64,000 nucleotides of DNA from Undaria pinnatifida (GCA_012845835.1 JABAKD010000008.1:2200651-2264650), one strand, 5' to 3'. Counted from the first letter of the stretch, positions 10,611-21,842 are shown. The notes: generated by a model not told the origin, from the sequence alone. Numbers and translations are program-made.

Positions 10611-12160
10611 CGCTATTGCCGCATCTTGCGTATACTGCATGATGCACAAGGATACGCTCGACACGGTTGAACGAGGCCATACTATTAACAGTACATTTGG
10701 TAACCACGTAGTATGATGTAATTGCGGCATTTCATAGCGTGGATAAAAACCCGCCAAAAAAAAATGTGGGATGGATGTGCTCTGCTCCACTAAAGGTATC
10801 ACCCGAGCGCGGAGGAGACCGGTGTTCGACACAACAGCGGATGCATGCAAGCTAACCGTAGGTGGTCCTCCTCTCTCGTGTCGCATGGTCGTGTAAATAG
10901 AGCATCATGGGGATACCCTTGGCTGGCTGGCTGGTTGGCTGGCTGTTGACGATTTGAAGTTTGAGGAGGTCTCGCTATACAAGGCTTACATATTACCTGG
11001 CATACGCGAATTTAGACTAAAACATAGTAACGGTTTTGATATAAATGATAAGATAAGCGATCCTTATAATTTGGTGAACTTAAAAGACTGAAATATAATG
11101 ACCGTATTTATATTGATGTAGATATAAAACGGTTATTAAATTTATGTACATATCATAGAACACGTCGGCGCGGCTTTTGGAAAAACGTCAATGCCGACAC
11201 TACCATAAATTAAATAAGCCAGAAATAAGAGACATCCCAGCAGAGATAACAGGTCTCGAGAGCTGGCTGGTACACTATCTACTGTGCTGCTACCAGAGAG
11301 TCATGCAATATATACCTTGCTGCTGGTGTTGCTGCTGCTGCTGCTGCAGCTGCAGCTGCTGCGGACATCATTTGCGTTTGCCATTAGTACTAATAGGCAG
11401 ACGACATGCAAATAAGCAGATAAGCACAGATATACGATGCAGCCTGATGCTTTTCTACTAATATTAATACACAGACGACAATATTTACTGACCCCGTGTG
11501 CCTACCTCTCGCTAGTCGTGCGTAGACCCTGCGCAGGTACAGAACAGGCTGGGCTTCCTCTCCTTGATGGCACGTACGTTGTGCTGGCTGGGAGCACTAG
11601 TGACAGGCTTGGCGGCTACAGCCGGCGATGGGATGTGCAGTGCGTCTGCGCCGCAGCTCGTACAGCAGAACGCTCAAATTCAAGAAGCACAAACTGCGAC
11701 CGCACTCGGAATAATCTGACGTCCTTACTTAAAATTACAGTACTTACAGTTTGGTTGTTTTTTCGTAGATTGGCCTGTAGCATAGAACTTCGTACGTAGA
11801 TCCGCGGCGAATTTAAAATTTCCTTCGATATTTGTGACGTTTTCAATTTCTTCCAATTTGCTGTTGTTTCTTGTTTTTTGTTCTCATATCTTTGTCGCTA
11901 TATTAGCAGCAGCAGTGCCTGGTATCATGACCGAAATGATTCACCGATCACTTAGGTCACCAATCACCGACGACCGCCGACGCGGGAGCGCCGCAACACC
12001 GCCGCAACACCACAACACCGCAGCAATTGCAAAACAATACAGCAATACTGCCGTACAGCAGCACAGCTGCAGCAGCGCGCAGCACGGCAGCACAGCAGAC
12101 AATTGCTGTAGACACTGCTGCTCTCGTCTATACCTGGTACCTGTATGGGTTTTCTCAATT
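10611..12160. other. Unassigned intergenic DNA
   Basis: The stretch contains a short (TGGC)n run at 10918-10945, a CTG/CAG-rich patch at 11322-11362, and another CAG-rich patch at 11900-12120. ORFs over these patches are low-complexity only. No gene is supported. Confidence 0.4.
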
Positions 12161-12164
12161 CATA

Positions 12165-12375
12165 GACACTCTTTTTATATTTTTCTGGCGGAGGCATGAA
12201 TTGCGTCAGCTACGTATGATAATTTGCGTCTATCGTATACCAGGTACCACTTTTGGTTTTGATAGTGTTTTTTTTCCAGGGGGTATGCCGAGGGTAATCC
12301 CCCATCCCAGAATGGCTGGAGCCTGCCCTGTGACCACGGACTTGATTATGCGAGAACAACAACAACAGCATGGGT
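12165..12375 (+). repeat. Dispersed repeat family R2, copy 1
   Basis: The stretch from TTTTCTGGCGGAGGCATGAA to CTGTGACCACGGACTTGATT and an AAC-repeat end recurs in reverse orientation at 28185-28355, and in part at 43905-44035. All copies end next to a (GTT)n/(AAC)n run. The CTGTGACCACGG core is shared with the SINE body, so R2 may be a SINE-related family. Confidence 0.55.
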
Positions 12376-13680
12376 TTTTATGACCACAAAAAGTTTCTGC
12401 TGCCGCCATCAATTATGCCAGCTGACGGTGACGGCACCCTTTTGTTGCGTGTGACGGATATCTGTCACATCCGTCAAGGCTATACATCTATTACAACTAT
12501 TGTATTGCAGAAAGTCTGGAAAGGTCTTGACGGGTCACAACCAGATCTGCTGACTGCTGCTGTTAGTTACTGTTGTAGACCGTCAGCCGATATCTTTCAA
12601 AATAAAACAAACCGTGGTATAGACTAGTCTACTCAAAGATACGCTCATACATACTTACATCCTCGATTCAACACGTTCGTTGCGGGTGATCGGGAGCAAA
12701 AAGGGCAGACCTTCTGGACTTACTCGTAGGAGCGAGGGCTGCGAGTGGTGACTTTGGCTCGGTGCTGTGGTACTCAGACCAACAGAAAGAGCTGGCGGCT
12801 ACGTCGACGGTTGGTGGTTGGCTGACGTTCGGTTTCCTTTGTAAACAAACCACCACGAAAAAACGGCGAGAGTTACTCACGTTCCACACTGACTGCACAA
12901 CAAACAGCAAACCATTACATGCACCACACACGACACCACCAGTGCAGTGACAGCAGTGTGTACAGTAGTACTAGTAGTATCATAGTACAGAGAGCAGTTT
13001 TTTTGCGGATAAATGACGCACGAACATTGATTGGTTGACCGAGATGACATGTTGCGATGATGTGTGGATTTGCCTCTTCTTGTTGTGGTGCTGTTACCAA
13101 ATAGGTTTTGTGATCGCAGAGCTTGTTGCACCTCGTCTCTATATCTCTAGACTACGATAGGAAGAACAATCAGCACACGAGCACTATGCTCGTTCTATTA
13201 ATAGTAGCAATATGGTTAGTAGTCTAGACTAGTAGTTAGTGCTGCAGTACACAGTAGTATTAACAAAGTAGCAGTAGTAGTAGTATAGTAGTAGTAGTAG
13301 TAGTAGTAGAGTAGTGGTAGTAGTAGTGCTGTGCTTGTGTGGTGGATATATAGACTATTACTATGTCGATGGCTGTAAATTTAACGAAATAACCAATTTA
13401 TAACGGTTTCTTCATGTTTTGTAGAGGAGCACACGCATAGTCTACAGCAGTACTGTAGTAGTAGTAGTAGTAGTAGATACTAGTAAGCAGTGAGTGGATG
13501 GTGGAGTACCCGCCCTCGGCACAGGCCCACCTGTGGCGGGTGACCGCGCTTTTGACTCGTCTCCGACAAACCTCGCTCGAACCCTCGATTTAACTCTATC
13601 GCGAGACAAGAGCAAAAACTCTACATGTTATATGATATGATGATGCATCGTGCAGGTCAGGTGTTCAGTAACTAACTGTT
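12376..13680. other. Unassigned intergenic DNA with (GTA)n runs
   Basis: Interrupted (GTA)n tracts occur at about 13268-13330 and 13455-13478. The stretch at 13500-13630 is GC-richer but has no supported ORF. Confidence 0.4.
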
Positions 13681-13698
13681 GTTGTAGTAGTAGTAGTG

Positions 13699-13741
<43 letters not shown>

Positions 13742-13781
13742 TGGTAGTGGTAGTAGTAGTAGTAGTAGTAGTAGTAGTAAC

Positions 13782-13848
<67 letters not shown>

Positions 13849-13876
13849 ATAGTAGTAGTAGTAGTGATGATGATGA
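13681..13876. repeat. (GTA)n microsatellite
   Basis: About 190 bp of near-pure GTA/TAG repeats have a few interruptions and end in (ATG)n. All the poly-Ser, poly-Val, poly-Leu and poly-Tyr ORFs here are by-products of the repeat. Confidence 0.95.
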
Positions 13877-14285
13877 TCTGTGTGTTTCAGGGAAGACCTC
13901 CCTGGTGTACACAACATCCATTCATATATTATGATCTGCATGGCCTATAGACTATAGCTCGTCATCACGGTGGTGCCAGGTGTGGAAGCCGGACGGAGAT
14001 TACCTGATCGTGATCTCTGCTCGTACGAAGCACACACACCTCTGTCTGGCTGGTCTGCATAGATACATACTACATGTTTCCTGGGTTGGATTTGTACTAC
14101 TAATAATATGCTAATACAAACACTGATATGATCCAGCACACATAATAAATTATCAGGACGATAGATATATTAATATCAATATAGGAGCGCTCAGGGTGTC
14201 GCGTTCTGTGCGATGTGTTCAACTCTGGGATATATATGTCTGCTTGTTGTGAAGAGTGCATAAAAAACTCCTTACAATTGGAACT

Positions 14286-14690
14286 GTAATAAGGGTATTG
14301 GGCGGGGACACAGTGTCCCCTGCAGGTCTGCCAATTGAGCAGTGTTGTTGTGGGGTATTAGGCTAGTCCGTTTGACCAATTGCAAAGGTTAACCAGTGGC
14401 TTACCCAAACTAAGCCTTTTGCCCTTCTTCCCCCCCTGAAACGGCGGGATAGTAGGTCGGCCGGATATACGGGCGGACCTGTCAGTTATCGTAATAAGGG
14501 TATTGGGCGGGGACGCAGTTTCCCCTGCAGGTTTGCCAATTGAGCAGTGTTAGTGGGGTATTAGACCAGTCCGTTTGACCACTTGCAAAGGTTAACCAGT
14601 GGCTTACCCAAACTAAGCCTTTTAACACTCTCCCCCCCCTGAAACGGCGGGATAGTAGGTCGGCCGGATATACGGGCGGACCTGCCAATT
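14286..14690 (-). mobile_element. Tandem chimeric LTR fragments (TRIM LTR end plus small LTR)
   Basis: Two units start at 14286 and 14491 (period 205 bp). Each consists of the 3' end of the TRIM-type LTR (GTATTGGGCGGGGACRCAG to CCAATTGAGCAG), then the small SMART-type LTR (second copy 14548-14627, TGTTA...TAACA on the plus strand), then its polypurine tract and internal start (CCTGAAACGGCGGGATAGTA). All are read on the minus strand. This shows recombination between the two element groups. Confidence 0.75.
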
Positions 14691-14833
14691 ATCCAAGCCG
14701 CTTCATTTCCTGGGGATACCGGGGACAGTATTTTTCAAGTTCGACATGGGGAAAGTCTGAAAAAGTTTATTATGGTGGATGTGGGTTTTGAACCCACGAC
14801 TCAAAAAAACCATGGCCTGCCGACGACGCCATT
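14628..14833 (-). mobile_element. Internal domain of a SMART-like element
   Basis: Read on the minus strand, the primer-binding site TGGCGTCGTCGGCAGGCC starts 2 nt inside the adjacent LTR (14834-15105). It is followed by a tRNA-like T-arm (GTGGGTTCAAAACCCACATC) and a roughly 150-bp spacer. The domain ends in a polypurine tract (AGGGGGGGGAGAG) directly before the small LTR at 14627. There is no coding capacity. Confidence 0.7.
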
Positions 14834-15105
14834 TGTTAGGTTATTGGTGGGGACACAGAGTGCCCCCTGCAGGTTTGCCAATTGAGCAGGTCCTCCGAGA
14901 GTACTCAATTTTCTTTGCCTTCGTAGAAAGACGTATCTTTATTCGATTCCACCAGAGCCCCGGATAGCTTTTGAGATCGGAGGCACGTGCCTCCGATCTA
15001 TTTCCTAACTTTCCCGAATATAAAAAGCCAACCTTATCATACGAAACCCATCCATCCGATCTCAAATTCGGATAATTACAGGCCTTTCGAGGCTGTATCT
15101 TAACA
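14834..15105 (-). mobile_element. TRIM-type LTR (A3)
   Basis: This 272-bp LTR reads TGTTAAG...AACA on the minus strand and is closely similar to the 270-bp LTRs at 62882 and 63589. It contains a perfect 26-bp palindrome centred on CACGTG near 14974-14999. On the minus strand it is followed by a SMART-like internal domain rather than a TRIM internal domain. Confidence 0.8.
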
Positions 15106-15321
15106 GGAGGTCCTCGAAAAGTACTCACTTTCTTTTCCCTTCGCAGAGACGTGGCTTTTTCGATTCCACTAGAGCCCCGGATGGCTTCTGAGACCCGAGG
15201 CACGTGCCTCCGATCTATTCCCTGGCTATCCCGAATATAAAACGCCAACCTTATCATACAAAACCCATCCAAATTATCTTAATTCGGATAGTTACAGGCC
15301 CTTCGAGGCCGTCTCTTAACA
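15106..15321 (-). mobile_element. TRIM-type 3' LTR (A2), truncated
   Basis: The LTR starts at 15321 on the minus strand (TGTTAAGAG) and lacks about 50 bp of its end where it abuts LTR A3. It directly follows the internal domain ending CAGGGTGGGCTAG, the same junction as at 63576-63589 in the plus-strand copy. Confidence 0.8.
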
Positions 15322-16039
15322 CTAGCCCACCCTGATGAGCCGCACATATAATATGCTGGGAGATTCGGGGAAACTCCGGTTCTTCTACGAACTAGACCAT
15401 GCTTCGAAGATGCGGCTCCTCAAAACCCACTCCCACACCTCTAACGGTCTGGCTATGGAGCCAGGAACACGCGAAGAAAAGCAGTTGAAGGAAACGCAGA
15501 CCCTGCAACAAGGCAAAAGCCACCAATCAAAAACTTGCCGCGTACCGCCGGTGTGGCGGGGGAGGGGGGCAGAAAAGGCTCTAGAACCTGCCGCATACCG
15601 ACGGTGTGGCGGGGGGGGGGCAGGAAGGCTCTACCACAAACCAACCACAGAAAATGTACTATGATGAGGCGAGGCCTCGTCGGTATGGAGGGGAACACAG
15701 GCCCCAACACAAGGGAAAAGTCATGCGAAAAACCTCCCGCGGGCCATCGGCATGGCGGGGGGTTAGACAAAGAAGCGACAAATACCCGGAATGGAAGGTG
15801 GCCGCACCTACAGCCCCGCGAGGGGGGAAAGTGTTAAGCCGAAAAAAACAAAGTAGAACAAATACAACACACGCAAAAATTAAAGATGACACACAGGCCC
15901 GTACATAGCTCTGTACCACGTTACGCGCGAACAGGGTACCCTGGTTGCCCCCCGGCTCTGGGCTGAGGAGGGCGTCGGCAAGGCTCGAAATCCATTGTGA
16001 TTTCACGCACAGGTTGGGGTCCTGCCGTCGGCGCCATAT
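15322..16039 (-). mobile_element. TRIM internal domain, older copy
   Basis: The domain is homologous to 63152-63588 but about 280 bp longer. On the minus strand it starts with the primer-binding site TGGCGCCGACGGCAGGACC (3 nt after the LTR end) and includes two adjacent copies of a GCCACACCGKCGGTAYGCGG-like block. It shows no gag or pol signature; frames up to 143 codons have no protein-like content. Confidence 0.8.
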
Positions 16040-16255
16040 TGTAAGGGTATTGGGCGGGGACACAGAGTGTCCCCCTGCAGGTCTACCAATTGAGCAGGTC
16101 CTCGGAGAGTACTCACCTTCTTAGCCTTCGCAGAGACATAGCTTTATTCGATTCCACCAGAGCCCCGGGTGGCTTCTGAAACCCGAGGCACGTGCCTCCG
16201 ATCTATTTCCTCTCAATTCGGATAAGCACAGGCCTTTCGAGGCCGTAGCTTAACA
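16040..16255 (-). mobile_element. TRIM-type 5' LTR (A1)
   Basis: On the minus strand the LTR runs from TGTTAAG at 16255 to TTACA at 16040. It is 216 bp because a segment of about 50 bp, present in the 270-bp LTRs, is deleted. Together with 15106-15321 it bounds the older TRIM copy. Confidence 0.8.
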
Positions 16256-17250
16256 GTACTTACTGCGAAAATCACTCTACAAACTCTTATCGTTTCAGGT
16301 ATAGTATGCCTCCAAAACGCGGTAACAGTCGGGCGGAAACGTGTTTTTCATATATTTTATCCAAATTGAAAAATCGTTTAATGACGTGGATTCCAACGCT
16401 CCAGAGAGGTTTGCGACACGCATGGGTCACCACCATTATCGGGTTTTGAGTCGACCTGAATTATTGCGTTGCTGCTGTTGTAGTAGTAGTGTTGCAAAAT
16501 CGTCTGTGAAGACACTGCTCTTTTGAAGTAAATTGACAATACTATCACTACGTTACGATGTAATGATCTTCGTTGTTGGTGTTGTTGTTGTTGTTGTTGT
16601 TGTTGCTGCTGCCGTTGTTGTTGTTGTTATTACTATTAATATAATACAGACAATCGATGTTGTAGTACCAATCTAACATCTAGCCATGCATTGTGGTAAG
16701 TAAATTAATGCAATACAACGTAATCTTGTACACTGATTAACCGTAATCTTATCTTAGATCCCGACTCATGAAATTCACTAGAAACGGGCGATCGATGTAA
16801 GTACACAAGTAGTAGTAGTGTCTGTGGGTAGACTACGCATCTTGCAAAGATGAGTACATCGGGACCCTGAATTCATCGAACTCACACAGACAGCTGACGA
16901 CGTTGGTAGAATAATAAAAATATGTAGCTCTGGTGTATCGAACCCATCACAGTCGACGGATTTGAGATGATCTTGTAAAATTCGCTTCCAAGGCGGGTTT
17001 ACCGTTTCTTAATTTTTTTTTCATTTTGGACTGTCTTTTCAAATCGGATTCTCCGCTGCTGAATGCACGCACGCACGCTGTAATTTAGTGATCCCTTCGT
17101 TTGACGGCGGTGTGTTTTTCGTACTCAGTAGACTCGGTAGTACTGTACTAAATAAAGTAGTTAATACTGTATAATATATACCAGGTAAATAGTATTCATA
17201 GAAGTATAGTCTAGTGTACAGTAGTAAGTAGTCGTATTATTCTACAGCTT
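16256..17250. other. Unassigned DNA with (GTT)n run
   Basis: A (TTG)n microsatellite lies at 16571-16628 and an R1 fragment at 16845-16915. A tRNA B-box-like GGGTTCGATAC lies on the minus strand near 16935-16955. No gene is supported. Confidence 0.4.
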
Positions 17251-17252
17251 TC

Positions 17253-17423
17253 AGTAGTAGTAGTAGTAGTAGTAGTAGTGATAGTAGTAGTCGTAGTAGT
17301 AGTAGTAGTAGTAGTAGTAGCAGTAGTAGTAGTAGTAGTAGCAGTAGTAGTAGTAGTAGTAGCAGCAGTAGTAGTAGTAGTAGTAGTAGTAGTGATAGTA
17401 GTAGTAGTAGTAGTAGTAGCAGC

Positions 17424-17472
<49 letters not shown>
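17253..17472. repeat. (TAG)n microsatellite
   Basis: About 220 bp of TAG/GTA repeats with sparse CAG interruptions. It is open in several frames and produces poly-Val and poly-Thr ORFs without meaning. Confidence 0.95.
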
Positions 17473-17559
17473 TTAAGTAGTAGTAGCAGAGGGTAGTATT
17501 TAGTACTATTTGTAGCAGTAAAACGTGTGCTGTTTTGGCAATTGTACACCTCGCACTTC

Positions 17560-18400
17560 GACTATTTTATCAAACGCGAATCCCTTTTCCCCGGCCTTCC
17601 TTTCCCCCGCCTAGGTCCGCTTGAAGGTATACCCGCGCGGAGAAGTATACTATCAGGCGATGGCGGCATAAACGGTGTCATTAGCTCCAGGCCTGGAGGG
17701 CAAACAGTAAGGAGGGAGGGGCTTGTTTTGGTATAGTTCTTCCTTGCCCAATGGCCACGACTGGTGCGGGAGGGGGGGAGGTCCGTTGCAACAGGCACAT
17801 AGAAGAGGCCGGCCGAGTGGGTTGGCAAGAAAGAGCAACCAGTGCCGGGAAAGGGGATGACTCGAATCGGGGGCGAAGCCCTCGACGAAAGGGCAGCGCA
17901 CCGCCCCCAGCCGCAGACCAAATAGAAGGTGGCAGTGGAGAGAGAACACTCCGCACAGTGAAGGAGGGAGGGAGAGAGAGGAGTGGCGAAGCGCACCCAG
18001 AAGGGCCATGGACCGGCGCGGGTGGGCAAGTGTACGGAGGGCGGAAAACCAGATACGCGACGAAAGCGGAGGCTGGGAGGCCAAACGTTGCCGACTGACG
18101 CAGCACCGGCTGGAGGATCTCGCAGGGCGTCGGGAAGGGATGTCCGGTAACGTGCTAGGCGTCTACAATCACGCCTTGGAAGAACAACGATCGAAGCGGG
18201 ACTTGGCGACGCCGAACTCGCTCCTGCGAGCGGCCAACCTGTAGAATATTCTACCGGCCCTGCCGGACCCGCAAGACGGCCGCACAAATAGAGACGACAG
18301 AGGTCTGCGCACATTAGTCGAAATCGGCAACATGTATGCGTAGTCCTCCTGCTCCGGCGGTTAATTATGCACTCTCGGCGGGAGGACACAAGTCCCCGAG
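17560..18400. other. GC-rich segment with overlapping unassigned ORFs
   Basis: The segment is clearly richer in GC than its flanks and open on both strands. There is a 275-codon minus frame (18389-17562) and plus frames at 17751-18098 and 18008-18244. The plus frame ending in TQHRLEDLAGRREG...LEEQRSKRDLA looks most protein-like, but I recognise no domain and cannot choose a strand. It may be a decayed transposon ORF. Confidence 0.25.
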
Positions 18401-18654
18401 GAATTCCGCCCGAGAAACTTCGGAGTGTGGGCTTTCGAGCACGATGGTGCGTCGTCAGCGTGTTCCTACGCCGCAGGAGGTGTTAACTAATTGGCTACCG
18501 ACATTAGTATCCCACCCCAATTCCAACCTTTTTTTTTTTCGTTGGAAACCGAGCGCGCGGTTCTAAACGGGCTATCATTGAAGCACGCACGCTTCACGCG
18601 GAGACCAAGGGTGCGACGGTACCGGGGGGTCTCTCTTGGAGCCCCTTTCGGCAG

Positions 18655-18685
18655 TGACTCGGGGTCACTCGTGCGAGTGACCCCC
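18655..18685. repeat. Inverted repeat centred on ACTCGTGCGAGT
   Basis: GGGTCACTCG and CGAGTGACCC form a near-zero-spacer palindrome. GGGTCACTC / GAGTGACCC ends also bound about 39045-39108, and ACTCGCACGAG-like words recur at about 19147 and 37083. This may be the end of a small transposable element. Confidence 0.5.
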
Positions 18686-19085
18686 CTGTTCCTTTTCCAG
18701 CCTTCTTAGGCTTCCGTGCCGTGTTGGTTTTGCGGTGTGATAATGCGCAAAGTGTAACAACAACAGTAGCTACGCTGCGCCAACCAAATCGCCTAAAGTA
18801 TTTTTTGGGTCAATTAGGCACAGAGTCACTCGTGCCCGGACAAAGGCTAGAGCAGGGGGCGGTTAACCCCCATTTTCACTATTACGGAGATCCAGTGCTA
18901 ACAGGGGTCATTTAATGCCTATGGGGTCATAATTCTGTCAATTCTTGGTGGATATCGGTAAACGATAGCTTGGATTGTTCGCATAGGCCTTACGGTCACG
19001 GAGCAAAAAAAATAAATAAAAAATGTTATGTTCTGGCCGAGATATTGCGAACATTATGAGAAGTTTTCGGTGAAGTTTTCGCAAC

Positions 19086-19868
19086 GTGATGAGGCGTTTA
19101 CCCCTGTTAACAATGGATCTCCGTGATAGTAGTGGGTTTCCATCACTCGCACGAGTGGCTTCAGCAGTAGTACCTCACGGCGGAACAAATAAGATTTTCA
19201 AGAGTTTTTCTTTGGCGCAGCTTCGCGTCGACGACCATCATTCCATTGGCGGAATTATATATACAGCAAAATTAAAACAGCTCAAAAAAGATCTTAACAC
19301 CGCATTTTGGGAACAGGCGAGCCACTGGCGCGAGCGACCCCTAGCCACTGTAAAAGATGCCCCCAAAAGTAAAGCAAACCCCTGTACCGGAGCCAATCCG
19401 GCAGGGAAAAATGGGGTACCTCCCCCAACCCTAGCCTTGGCCCGGAGCCGAGCTCTGCCGGAAACCAGGAGACATGGACCGACCACGCTGGTGGTCAAAT
19501 TCCCGGCCGAAGACCACGCCGCCGTGTCCGCGGCCGCGGAGGTGGCGTTGGCAGCGATGCTGGCGAGCGCCACCGTGACAGAAAAAAGAAGTGCTCCCTC
19601 GTGGTGGCGAGGTGACAAACACGCTTGTTCCGCGCCCGCGGAGGTGGCGATGGCAGCGATGCTGGCGAGCGCCACCGTGGCAGGAAAAGGAAGTGCTTCC
19701 TCGTGGTGGCGAGATGACAAACACGCCTCACAGGTGTCCCTCGAAACTATGAGCTCCCGTGCAGCGCGCTCCATCGGGCCCAAGCAACGACGGCCGGCGC
19801 TTCGCGTATCTCCAATCCAGCATCCACACCAACGTCGGCCGACAGGAGGAGTTCTAGCAGGGGAATGA
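19086..19868 (+). CDS. Possible protein with a 34-residue tandem repeat
   Basis: This is a 260-codon frame from ATG at 19086. Codons for residues of the form E-V-A-x-A-A-M-L-A-S-A-T-V ... S-W-W-R-x-D-K-H-A occur twice in tandem (period 102 bp, about 19536-19735). Keeping the frame through a 102-bp duplication fits coding but does not prove it. I recognise no family. The flanks are repeat-rich, so this may be a transposon-derived ORF. The opposite strand is also open for 181 codons. Confidence 0.25.
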   Translation: MMRRLPLLTMDLRDSSGFPSLARVASAVVPHGGTNKIFKSFSLAQLRVDDHHSIGGIIYTAKLKQLKKDLNTAFWEQASHWRERPLATVKDAPKSKANPCTGANPAGKNGVPPPTLALARSRALPETRRHGPTTLVVKFPAEDHAAVSAAAEVALAAMLASATVTEKRSAPSWWRGDKHACSAPAEVAMAAMLASATVAGKGSASSWWRDDKHASQVSLETMSSRAARSIGPKQRRPALRVSPIQHPHQRRPTGGVLAGE

Positions 19869-20714
19869 CAGCGTTCTGGAGGAGAATCGTGGACAGAAAA
19901 TCCTGACGCTTTCCGCTCACAGGCTAGTCTCGTCGCGCCGGGGAGGGGGGGGAGGTCAACCGGTCTTCGTCCGCATGGCGTGGAGGCTGCTCAAATATCG
20001 CACGGGCAACGCGGCAGTAGGCGGAGGCTATGGTATAGATGCACCCTACGATGGAAGTGCTCCAACTAATTTCCTCACTTCCTCTGTTGAGGAGCCTTAT
20101 GCATCAACCACTTTCCTCACCCCTCGCCTCAAAAACTGTTTTTTTGTTCAAAAGAAAAATCAAAGCGAAAAGCCGATGAACAACAACCCCATCTAGCGTG
20201 GCCAGAGGTATACAACGGATGCTGTTCGTGTAAAACGCAAAAAAAAAAACGTATGCCAACGTTCACGGTTTTGGGAACTCCCTCAATTGAGAAGCTCCGT
20301 CGGTCAGACTTGGCTTCGCCAAAACGACACGTCTCATCTCTCTCGTAGCACGCGCCCAGAGGGGGGCACCGCGACAGGGGGGGTACCCCGGCTCTCAGTT
20401 CTGAGGTTTAGGCCCAGTGCACGAGAGCGGGTCGTATGCGTCGTTCAAACACGGGCAAAGACGCGTGCTACAGCAGAACAGCAGCAGTAGAGGCGCCCCC
20501 TTGTGGCACGAGGTGCACTGGCTCTGTTTTGCCTTCTGAGGGGGTGGTGGCTGGAGAAAATATTACTCTACTATACGTACATCTCGCCCCCCCCAAAAGC
20601 GGATTCTGATTTAAAAAAAAAAAACTGTTTTTTTTTTCTTCACCTCAAAGAAGTCATCCCACACGGCCACGCTAGAGGCGTGCAGCAGAGGTTTCTAAGA
20701 AGTTTCTGAGGTCC
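19869..20714. other. Unassigned intergenic DNA
   Basis: Mixed composition with A-runs at 20239-20248 and 20613-20624. No ORF has protein-like character. Confidence 0.35.
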
Positions 20715-21225
20715 TAACATTAGGAGCTAGGTTAACATCAACACCATCACCCGAAACGTGACCTCGAGGAAACATTCGCTCGCGCAACCCAGCCAACATT
20801 TCTATGCGCTATTACTGGTACTGGTAGTGCCGGTGGTAGTCGTAATAGTCCTAAAACAACCGCTGTAGTATGTAGTACCCGTAAAAATGACCATGCTCTA
20901 CTACTGCCTGTTAACAGCAGTAGAACCGATGGTTCCTCTCACTCCATGAGAGGAGCTCTTGAAACCGGCCACAGAAACATTATTATTGCCAGAAAACGTT
21001 TGGCCCAAAATAGAGCAACCCCTTCCACCGCCCGCACTATAGAGGGAGCCTACTACCGCACTATAGAGGAATGACTCGAAAACTGATTTGGAGGAGATTG
21101 AAATACTATAATAAGTGCTACCCGCTGAACATACTTCCGTGGGGCCTACTGTACTATTAGTCTCGTAGGTGTATACAAACCCATATATATTGAAAATATT
21201 GAATATTCCGACGGTTTTGGGTCGA
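20715..21225. repeat. Old dispersed repeat (copy 2 of 3)
   Basis: Block order is shared with 831-1110 and 36190-36300 (AGGAGCTAG, ACCCGAAACGTG, CATTCGCTCGC, CTATTA). A CCGCACTATAGAGG word near 21040-21065 recalls the mariner MITE family. No reading frame is supported. Confidence 0.4.
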
Positions 21226-21312
21226 TCACTTTAGAGCCCCCGAACCCCTCCCTATACTAAATCCAAATAATTTTGTCCCCAAAAACGGGTTTCCAGTTGT
21301 AAAAGGGGTTAA
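21226..21312 (+). mobile_element. piggyBac-like MITE
   Basis: This is a copy of the 90-bp element at 36638-36727 with over 90% similarity by eye (TTTAGAGCCCCCGAACCCCT ... GTTGTAAAAGGGGTTAA). The right TTAA is intact and the left end is mutated (CACTTTAGAG). Confidence 0.65.
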
Positions 21313-21344
21313 GCAGCCCCGTCAAGATTCAGAAAACGTTTGGG

Positions 21345-21660
21345 ACTGACTGTGATTCAACGATAGCCCACCCGCCCCGCCCCCCCCCCCCCAAAAAAAA
21401 AACAGCGATTACATTCAATGAACACGTTTCGTGGCTCCTCGGGGCATGAAGAAGAATGCTATAGACTATGTATAGACTATGTATGTATGGAAAATCTCTT
21501 GATATACTCTTTGTACCGGTATATGTTTTCTTGCTTGCCAAGGAAGGACTATCGAAGGAAACGTCGGGGTGGCAAGGGGCACCGCATTTAAGGAGAATTG
21601 GCCGGGAGCTGGTTTCAAAACCGACGATTTTCGTCAGAGAAAATTTGGGGCGACTATACA
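21345..21660 (+). repeat. Dispersed repeat family R4, copy 1
   Basis: Blocks GTGATTCAACGATAGCCC, a poly-C run, GGACTATCGAAGGAAACGTC, GGCCGGGAGCTGG and 'aaaaccgacgattt' are shared in order with 22738-22990 and, on the opposite strand, 39160-39432. The class is unknown. Confidence 0.65.
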
Positions 21661-21784
21661 CCTTAGAACGACTGTTGGGTTGGGGCCAAAATAAGTGCTA
21701 CCTCCGTCGTTGCACGCGTCCGAACATGTCTTTGACGGCGCGGCACAACTAACTTTGTGGCCCGCCCTATCCATGTGTGCAGGA

Positions 21785-21842
21785 GCCGCCTGCACACAAG
21801 CTGTGCAGGAGCGGCCTGCACACAAGCTGTGCAGGCCGCGAC
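21785..21842. repeat. Tandem pair of perfect hairpins beside telomeric repeats
   Basis: CCTGCACACAAGCTGTGCAGG (arms CCTGCACA / TGTGCAGG) occurs twice in 50 bp. The pair is framed by GCGGCC and GGCCGC, so a larger palindrome is also possible. The telomeric tract starts about 45 bp downstream. Confidence 0.8.

Noticed and set aside
13628-13950. Long poly-Leu, poly-Tyr, poly-Ser and poly-Val ORFs
   Set aside because: They exist only because (GTA)n contains no stop in most frames. There is no sequence outside the repeat that looks like protein.
17211-17549. Poly-Thr and poly-Val ORFs
   Set aside because: By-products of the (TAG)n tract at 17253-17472.
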